Below the pieces are notes generated by a model. The model searched no databases and was not told where the DNA came from. It saw only the letters and a program-made list of their open reading frames with translations. 45,943 nt of DNA, from positions 1 to 45,943 of the forward strand of contig CAYUGZ010000006.1 of NCBI GenBank assembly GCA_964444465.1. Direction: 5' to 3'. The position numbers and the translations under genes were made by a program. The stretch is from JACPNE01 sp964444465 (lineage in GTDB: Archaea; Nanobdellota; Nanobdellia; SCGC-AAA011-G17; JACPNG01). The stretch's first letter is position 1. Each line of letters begins with the position of its first letter. Positions 41,090 to 45,943 of this stretch are shown here, piece by piece.

Positions 41090-42379
41090 TTAAGGAATTA
41101 ATCTATCTCTATCTCTTGGAAATAATGTTACTTCTCTTATATTATTAAATCCTAATATAGCCATAGTAAATCTTTCTAGTCCAATAGACCAACCACCATG
41201 TTTTGGTGCACCATATCTAAATGCACTAATGTAATATTCAAAGTTCTTAGGATTTAATTTTTTATCTTTTAGTTGTTTAGTTATAACATCAACTAAGTGA
41301 ACTCTTTGTCCTCCAGAACTAATTTCTATTCCACCATAAATTGCATCAAAACCTCTACTAATTTTTTCATTTTTATTTAAAGATTTAGGCATGATATAAA
41401 ATGGTTTTAATTTTAGGGGCCAATCATAGACAAAAATGATAGTATCTTTATATAATTCACATAACTTTTTTTCTCCATCTGGTGGAATATCATCTCCATT
41501 CTCAACTTTCAATCCGTTTTTTTGTAATATTTTTATTGTTTCATCATATGTTAAATAAATATCTTTTGGAATTTTTAATTTAACATCTAAAATTTCTAAT
41601 TCTTTTTTAGATTTTTCAATAATATTCTTAACCATATACTGAACAGATTTAGATAATTGTTCCATAACAACAAATTCATCAGCAAAAGCCATTTCTATAT
41701 CCATCTGTCTAGCTTCATTAATATGTCTTGTAGTATTGTGTTTTTCTGCTCTCCATACAGGAACAACCATAGTTACTTTTTCCAATCCTGTTATGCACAT
41801 TTGTTTGTATAATTGTGGACTTTGAGCAAGATAAGCATCATTCTCAAAATATTTAACTTTAAACAATTCAGTTCCGCCTTCAGATGCTGAAGAAATTATA
41901 CATGGAGTTTGAATTTCTACAAAACCATTTTCATAAAAATATCTTCTAAAATAATTTACAGCTTCTGATTGGATTTTAAAAATAGCTTGAGTTTTAATAT
42001 TATGTAAATCTAAATGTCTAAAATCTAATCTTTTTGGTAGGGTTGTTTTAATATCCCCCTTATCTGTTATGGGGATTGGTAAAACTTCAGCTTTGTTTAA
42101 TACTTCAAATTCTTTAATTAAAACTTCTACTCCATTAGGGGCTTGTTGACTTTTTTTTACTATTCCTTTAACTTCCAAAACAGATTCTTTTGATAATTTA
42201 GTTATTTCATTAAAGAACTTATCATCTTTTTTAGAAATTAATTGAATTATTCCAGAAGAATCTCTTAATAATAAAAATTTAATCTTACTTTGATCTCTTA
42301 TCTCATGAACCCAACCATTTAACAAAACTTGTTTTCCATCTAAACTTTGTTTTATTTCATTAACATAAGTTCTATTCAT
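41090..42379 (-). CDS. aspS: Aspartyl-tRNA synthetase, non-discriminating type
   Basis: 429 aa archaeal-type class IIb synthetase. Motif 2 is FRAE-like (VWRAEKHNTTRHINEARQMDIEMAF, ~208-232) and motif 3 is GGWSIGLERFTMAILG (~395-410). ISSGGQRVH lies at ~353. In the OB-fold anticodon domain His25 (GWVHEIRD) and Pro81 (QQAPNGVEV) replace Trp26 and Lys85 of the discriminating Thermococcus enzyme; these are the known hallmarks of relaxed AspRS that charges both tRNA-Asp and tRNA-Asn. Location next to gatCA agrees. It overlaps the translin gene by 4 nt. Confidence 0.95.
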   Translation of the reverse strand: MNRTYVNEIKQSLDGKQVLLNGWVHEIRDQSKIKFLLLRDSSGIIQLISKKDDKFFNEITKLSKESVLEVKGIVKKSQQAPNGVEVLIKEFEVLNKAEVLPIPITDKGDIKTTLPKRLDFRHLDLHNIKTQAIFKIQSEAVNYFRRYFYENGFVEIQTPCIISSASEGGTELFKVKYFENDAYLAQSPQLYKQMCITGLEKVTMVVPVWRAEKHNTTRHINEARQMDIEMAFADEFVVMEQLSKSVQYMVKNIIEKSKKELEILDVKLKIPKDIYLTYDETIKILQKNGLKVENGDDIPPDGEKKLCELYKDTIIFVYDWPLKLKPFYIMPKSLNKNEKISRGFDAIYGGIEISSGGQRVHLVDVITKQLKDKKLNPKNFEYYISAFRYGAPKHGGWSIGLERFTMAILGFNNIREVTLFPRDRDRLIP

Positions 42380-42927
42380 TTTTTAGCTGTTAACACAACC
42401 TCATCTAATTTTTTTAGATTCCATTTTATAGAATCCATTTTTTTTCTTAATTCTCCATTTCTTAAGTTAAACATTAAAAATTCTCCATATAAATTATCAA
42501 CTAAATTTCTTATTTCTATTGCTTTATCAACATTTTGGTTTATCACTTCATTCACTGCTTTTCTAACTAATTCTCCAATTAAATCGCACAAACCACACAA
42601 ATAATCTTCTGTTTCTACTTCTAATTCTTTTCTTAAAGGAATTCTTTTATTTTTAATAAATTCAAAGTAACATAATGCTTCAACATATTCTTGTACTGCA
42701 ACTTTATTTATATTAGAATTTAAATTAGATTTTGATAATCCATTCATATTTTTTTTAATGTCTAAAACTAATAAATCTGCTTTTTCTATCTCATTTCTAT
42801 GTAAAGAATAAATTATTAATTTAGAAGATTTTATAATTTCTCTTGATTTTTGTATTATTTCTTCTCTATTATTCTCAAATTTTTCTAGATCTTGTCTTAT
42901 GTCACTGAATTCTTTTTTATCTAGCAT
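42376..42927 (-). CDS. Translin/Trax-family protein
   Basis: 183 aa all-helical. QEYVEALCYFEFIKNKRIP (~94-112) and ETEDYLCGLCDLIGELVRKAV (~117-137) match the translin core, with acidic residues that form the nuclease site in Trax-like members. The C-terminal half (VDKAIEIRNLVDNLYGEFLMFNLRNGELRKKMDSIKWNLKKLDEVV) has the typical RxxxDxLxxxxxxxxLRNxxLRxKxDxxK pattern. Archaeal relatives are RNases that act on single-stranded RNA such as tRNA processing products. As the first gene of the aspS-gatCA operon it links RNA turnover to tRNA charging, in position at least. Confidence 0.88.
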   Translation of the reverse strand: MLDKKEFSDIRQDLEKFENNREEIIQKSREIIKSSKLIIYSLHRNEIEKADLLVLDIKKNMNGLSKSNLNSNINKVAVQEYVEALCYFEFIKNKRIPLRKELEVETEDYLCGLCDLIGELVRKAVNEVINQNVDKAIEIRNLVDNLYGEFLMFNLRNGELRKKMDSIKWNLKKLDEVVLTAKK

Positions 42928-43072
42928 TAATAATACACCTAAACTAAATTATTAAATTAAACTAGAAAGCTAAGGCTATCTAGTGCCTCTTTAATTTTTA
43001 TAGTAATCAAAAATTTATAAACTTATCTAATAAGTGTAACAGAATTTTTAAAAAATATATTTAGTTTTTGCT

Positions 43073-43086
43073 AAAATTATATAAAT
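43073..43086 (+). promoter_or_regulatory. TATA-like promoter of 43107 gene
   Basis: AAATTATATAAATA is centred ~27 nt before the ATG at 43107, within the 179-nt gap after the translin gene. Confidence 0.5.
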
Positions 43087-43106
43087 AAAGAATAAATTGT
43101 ATTATT

Positions 43107-43310
43107 ATGGCAAATCCAACATCCAGTTTATTTAAACTTGTTTTAGGTTTAGTGTTGATAATATTGCCTATTTATTTAGTTCTAGCAATGCCTGAATTAG
43201 CATCTTGGGGTGCAGCTGCTTTAGCTTTAATAAAAGGTGGAATTGTGCTATTTGTTGTGTTTATAGGGCTAATATTTCTATTATTAGGGTTTAGTGATTT
43301 GAAAGGATAG
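43107..43310 (+). CDS. Small two-helix membrane protein
   Basis: 67 aa with two hydrophobic helices (about 9-27 and 34-62) separated by PELASWGAAALALIKGG. No charged catalytic residues. It is similar in style to other short DPANN membrane proteins; function unknown. It has its own TATA-like box. The stop is TAG. Confidence 0.65.
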   Translation: MANPTSSLFKLVLGLVLIILPIYLVLAMPELASWGAAALALIKGGIVLFVVFIGLIFLLLGFSDLKG

Positions 43311-43343
43311 TTTTCATTATTAGTTAGTAGTTACAAATAGAAA

Positions 43344-43355
43344 GATTTATAAATG
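43344..43355 (+). promoter_or_regulatory. TATA-like promoter of 43376 gene
   Basis: AGATTTATAAAT is centred ~27 nt before the ATG at 43376. Confidence 0.5.
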
Positions 43356-43375
43356 GTTAATTCTTAGGTTATTAT

Positions 43376-43786
43376 ATGAAAGAGAGAAAATCTTCTTTAG
43401 GAAAATGGATATTAGGTGCAGTATTAGCTACAGCAGTAGCAGCTGGTGTAGGGGTAGTTTCTGATATAAATTCAAATCATAGAATACATTTTGATGGTAA
43501 TGGAAACATAAGATATAAAGATTTTAGGTGTAGACCTGTAAAACAACGTGCAATTGAATATCAAGGTGTTGATGCATTAGTAAATGCTGCCAATGATAAT
43601 AAATTTGAGAGATCAAGATTACAAAGATTAAGACCATTAGCATATTTATTAGAAAATATTACCTCTAATACTAGTTACGATGAGTTATTTAGGTTAAATG
43701 GTGAAGTAAGAGCGACTATTAGATCATATAGTCCTATTGCTGGTAAAACTTACCCTGCTCCTAAATGTAAAGTTATAAGAAACTAG
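43376..43786 (+). CDS. Hypothetical exported or anchored protein
   Basis: 136 aa. The N-terminus MKERKSSLGKWILGAVLATAVAAGVGVVSD is a signal peptide or anchor. The basic domain after it has two Cys (FRCRPV ~57 and a C-terminal KCKVIRN), possibly one disulfide, and is Arg-rich (RSRLQRLRPLAYLLEN). Family not recognised. Stop TAG. Its last 14 nt overlap the 3' end of nreA on the other strand, the longest convergent overlap in the window. Confidence 0.65.
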   Translation: MKERKSSLGKWILGAVLATAVAAGVGVVSDINSNHRIHFDGNGNIRYKDFRCRPVKQRAIEYQGVDALVNAANDNKFERSRLQRLRPLAYLLENITSNTSYDELFRLNGEVRATIRSYSPIAGKTYPAPKCKVIRN

Positions 43787-44966
43787 TTAATTTCTTTTGT
43801 TGTTTTAATTTTTTTAATAATACACTTTTGCTTAAAACATCATCAACTCTAAATTTTAACATTCTAAATATTAATTCTTTAGTTTTATCTAACAAATCTT
43901 GTTTACTATCAAATGTAAATGGCTCATTAATTAAAGATTTTCTTGAAGCCTCCCTAACAACCCACACTCCTAAACTAGCCCAGTATTCTGGAGTTTCAAA
44001 TCTTATAACTAAAACAGATGCTTGTTTTTTTAATTCTTTTAACTTTTCTAAAATTCCAATTCTTGCAGCATAATATCCTCCAACTGTATTAGATGCATAT
44101 TTTTTCCTTCCAAAAACATCTTCATAATCTGTTGCAATAGCTATCTCATCAGTTTGATTCCATGCACTCTTAGGAAGATACAATTCAAATAATTCATAAC
44201 TAAAAACATCTGGAAATAATAAAATAAAATAATAATTTCCTAGATAATTTCCATAATATAATTGATAATCATCTATTGAACTATAATCTAAAATTTCATC
44301 TCTTAATGATTTTCCTAAAGTATCATCTGTTGCAGTTATACTCCAACGAGTTGGAACTAATTTTCTATTTTTCTTCAATCCTAGTGTCCCTATACTTAAT
44401 AACTTCATTAAAAAATTCTCATCAAAATTATTTTTGTATAAATAGTCTATAGCCTCACTAGCTTTTAAGTCAGTATCAGAAACAACTTTATCAACTTTAG
44501 TATGAATTTTAGGATTTTCAGTTATAATAGCATTTTTTAATTCAGCTCTTGGACCCATTGGAGAATTAATGTTATCATAATCTAAATTAAATCTAATTTT
44601 TTTCTTCAATTCAACTTCTATATCTACTGGCTTGTGAGCCATTCCAATTTCTTGAGATAAATCTAAAAATCTATTTGAATTTCTAACATCAAGAACATTA
44701 GCTTTAAATCTCGAATTAATTAATCTGGCTCTTAAGTTTAATATTTCTTTAATACTAAAATCATTTTTAGACCAATATTTTTGAGAATCAAACATCCAAG
44801 AATTATCTACTTTTTCTGGAGGACTTAAAATTCCAACATTTAATTTGGGATAAGTTTTAGATCCAACAAATATTGAAGGTGGGGAATTTCCAGAAAATTC
44901 TTCCATTAAAACATTTTTGAACAAAGAATTATATTTAATTTCTTTAGGATCAAACTTTCTAAACAT
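43773..44966 (-). CDS. nreA: DNA repair protein NreA
   Basis: 397 aa, full length for the archaeal Nre family. Core segments: PPSIFVGSKTYPKLNVGILSPP (~29-50), SPMGPRAELKNAIITENPKI (~135-154) and LVPTRWSITATDDTLGKSLRDEI (~200-224). The protein ends QKKLTSFL, a C-terminal PIP box (Q-x-x-L-x-x-F-L) for binding the PCNA clamp. In Haloferax NreA acts with UvrABC-dependent repair. Many members have an N-terminal zinc finger; here no Cys cluster is visible at the N-terminus (MFRKFDPKEIKYNSLF), so this is a short form. Monocistronic. Confidence 0.9.
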   Translation of the reverse strand: MFRKFDPKEIKYNSLFKNVLMEEFSGNSPPSIFVGSKTYPKLNVGILSPPEKVDNSWMFDSQKYWSKNDFSIKEILNLRARLINSRFKANVLDVRNSNRFLDLSQEIGMAHKPVDIEVELKKKIRFNLDYDNINSPMGPRAELKNAIITENPKIHTKVDKVVSDTDLKASEAIDYLYKNNFDENFLMKLLSIGTLGLKKNRKLVPTRWSITATDDTLGKSLRDEILDYSSIDDYQLYYGNYLGNYYFILLFPDVFSYELFELYLPKSAWNQTDEIAIATDYEDVFGRKKYASNTVGGYYAARIGILEKLKELKKQASVLVIRFETPEYWASLGVWVVREASRKSLINEPFTFDSKQDLLDKTKELIFRMLKFRVDDVLSKSVLLKKLKQQKKLTSFL

Positions 44967-45018
44967 ATAGTGTATATGATTTATAGATTTTTAAATATTG
45001 TTGGGCTCATAGAAAATC

Positions 45019-45029
45019 TTTTAAATATA
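45019..45029 (+). promoter_or_regulatory. TATA-like promoter of 37-aa ORF and M50 gene
   Basis: TTTTAAATATA is centred ~24 nt before the ATG at 45047 and has no equivalent just before 45162. This supports the small ORF as first gene of the transcript. Confidence 0.5.
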
Positions 45030-45046
45030 TTTATTATATAATTGGT

Positions 45047-45160
45047 ATGGCAAAAGACAAGAAATATGTAAAGGTAGTGCAAAAAAAACTAATTGATGAT
45101 TATAATGAGTTAAACTTAGAGGATCTAGAGTTAGAAGAAGGATTATACGTAGCCTCTTAA
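45047..45160 (+). CDS. Small acidic protein, 37 aa
   Basis: MAKDKKYVKVVQKKLIDDYN followed by an acidic half (ELNLEDLELEEGLYVAS). A basic then acidic layout, probably helical. It starts at the right distance from a TATA-like box and ends 1 nt before the M50 ATG, so it is likely translated and coupled to the protease gene. Family unknown; it could be a regulator or a substrate-type peptide of the protease, without direct evidence. Confidence 0.6.
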   Translation: MAKDKKYVKVVQKKLIDDYNELNLEDLELEEGLYVAS

Positions 45161-45161
45161 G

Positions 45162-45692
45162 ATGATTTCTTTTATTGAAATTAAAGATTTAATTATTGTT
45201 ACATTTGCTATAGGCTATATCTTTTCTGGATTTGTAAGACTTCCAGGATTGATAACTAACTATGAAAAAATAAAAAATTCTATTTATGTTGCTGCTCCTG
45301 CAGTTATTCTTCATGAATTAATGCATAAATTTGTAGCTATATCTTTTGGTTTAGAAGCTATATTCAAAGCATATTATCCAGGATTGGCTCTTGGAGTAAT
45401 TTTAAAGTTAGTTAATTCTCCTTTGTTAATTTTAGCTCCAGGTTTTGTAACAATCCCTTCTTCAACTTCCACTTCAATAAGTGCAGTAGTTGCTTTTGCT
45501 GGTCCTTTTACTAATTTATTACTATGGATAGCAGCTTATTTTTTATTAAAAATGAAAAATTTATCTCAAAAACAAGTTTTATTTTTGGCTTTAACTAAAA
45601 AAATTAACTTAATATTATTTATATTTAATATGATTCCTTTTGGACCTTTAGATGGAGCTAAAGTTTTGAATGGAATTGTTTCTTTATTTTAA
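45162..45692 (+). CDS. M50 family intramembrane zinc protease (site-2 protease-like)
   Basis: 176 aa, a minimal site-2 protease core. HELMH at 51-55 in the first part binds zinc. AGPFTNLLLW (~113-122) and NMIPFGPLDGAKVLNG (third ligand Asp164) complete the site. About five hydrophobic segments are seen. No PDZ or CBS domain is attached. M50 enzymes cut membrane-embedded regulators. Its stop is immediately followed (0 nt) by the stop of the convergent MopE-type gene. Confidence 0.88.
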   Translation: MISFIEIKDLIIVTFAIGYIFSGFVRLPGLITNYEKIKNSIYVAAPAVILHELMHKFVAISFGLEAIFKAYYPGLALGVILKLVNSPLLILAPGFVTIPSSTSTSISAVVAFAGPFTNLLLWIAAYFLLKMKNLSQKQVLFLALTKKINLILFIFNMIPFGPLDGAKVLNGIVSLF

Positions 45693-45943
45693 TTAAGGGC
45701 AAGATCTAACTACCCCATTGCCGTCTCTAAAGTTTCCATTACATATTTTAGTAGAATCTACAAATCCGTCTTTATCATCATCACAACCATTATCTACTCC
45801 ATTGCTACAATCATCATCTATATTATCACATATTTCTGAAATTGAAGGATTTATATTTCCATTAGAATCATCACAATCCCCCTTATTTGGAGGTCCAAAT
45901 TGCGAACAAGATCTAACTACATTATTACCATCTTTAAAATTTC
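45693..45943 (-). CDS. C-terminal end of a MopE-type repeat surface protein (N-terminus beyond window)
   Basis: About 82 residues up to the TAA stop. Repeats occur: NFKDGNNVVRSC and, ~65 residues later, NFRDGNGVVRSC. Between them lie Asp/Cys-rich motifs (GDCDDSNGNINPSISEICDN and DDDCSNGVDNGCDDDKDGFVD). These are putative metal-binding MopE motifs, as in the protein at 606-1610. It is expected to be extracellular and calcium-binding. The rest of the gene lies beyond the right edge. Confidence 0.75.
   Translation of the reverse strand, partial: NFKDGNNVVRSCSQFGPPNKGDCDDSNGNINPSISEICDNIDDDCSNGVDNGCDDDKDGFVDSTKICNGNFRDGNGVVRSCP

Noticed and set aside
42928..43106. Possible small RNA in the 179-nt gap
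   Set aside because: No C/D boxes, kink-turn, tRNA-like fold or strong hairpin found by eye; a T-rich stretch and promoter elements explain it well enough.
1..45943. CRISPR arrays, IS elements, prophage or an integration site at the two tRNA genes
   Set aside because: No regularly spaced direct repeats, transposase, integrase, or repeated tRNA 3' ends were seen by eye.

Overview
The window is a gene-dense, AT-rich stretch of an archaeal chromosome. Archaeal markers are a class-I release factor aRF1, ribosomal proteins eS19, eL39 and eL31, PDCD5, a Cbf5-type pseudouridine synthase, an archaeal ProRS and AspRS, the DNA-repair protein NreA with a C-terminal PIP box, and a two-subunit ADP-forming acyl-CoA synthetase. 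Most leading genes have a TATA-like box (TTTAAATA/TTTATATA type) about 24-28 nt before the start codon, as expected for leaderless archaeal transcripts. A minority have Shine-Dalgarno motifs. Lysine-rich AT codon use, class-III-signal-like pilins, MopE-type calcium-motif surface proteins, C-terminal tail-anchored surface proteins and very tight packing suggest a DPANN lineage of Woesearchaeota/Pacearchaeota type. The exact lineage is inference.

Layout. 1-5.6 kb: scpB (partial), a MopE-type surface protein, aRF1 and valS on the minus strand, with one plus-strand membrane protein. 5.7-13.8 kb: tRNA-Phe, a pilin-like protein, cysS-nudix, the eS19-PDCD5-eL39-eL31 ribosomal block, cbf5, a large surface protein and a DHH phosphoesterase. 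13.8-22.3 kb: the two ACD subunits (unlinked), a secreted transglutaminase-like protein without a normal start codon, proS, a bacterial-looking thioredoxin-fold pair, tRNA-Arg, an aminotransferase and a haem-copper-oxidase-like membrane fragment. 22.3-35.5 kb: an amino-acid and peptide catabolism island with carbamate kinase, M32 carboxypeptidase, a cyclic-2,3-DPG-synthase-like P-loop protein, ornithine carbamoyltransferase, aldehyde dehydrogenase, class III aminotransferase and M42, M29 (two), M24 and M16 peptidases. 35.5-43 kb: gatB, a four-gene operon with two paralogous AAA+ ATPases (one with an altered Walker B), and a translin-aspS-small zinc protein-gatC-gatA operon. 43-45.9 kb: small membrane and secreted proteins, nreA, an M50 protease preceded by a 37-codon ORF, and the end of another MopE-type surface protein.

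How the genes could work together. The peptidases, aminotransferases, ACD (acyl-CoA to ATP) and the OTC/carbamate kinase pair (carbamoyl phosphate to ATP) fit a fermentative, amino-acid-consuming lifestyle with substrate-level ATP formation. AspRS carries both hallmark residues of the non-discriminating type (His25, Pro81) and sits in an operon with gatCA, so Asn-tRNA is probably made by transamidation.

The most interesting unexplained items are the AAA+ pair operon (36.95-39.15 kb), the CxxC/HxxC small protein inside the aspS-gatCA operon, the P-loop protein between carbamate kinase and OTC, the apparent AUC start at 14489, the NIKD decoding motif in aRF1, and the fact that every convergent gene pair overlaps or nearly touches. 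I see no CRISPR array, insertion sequence, prophage or rRNA, and no stretch over 300 nt lacks a gene.
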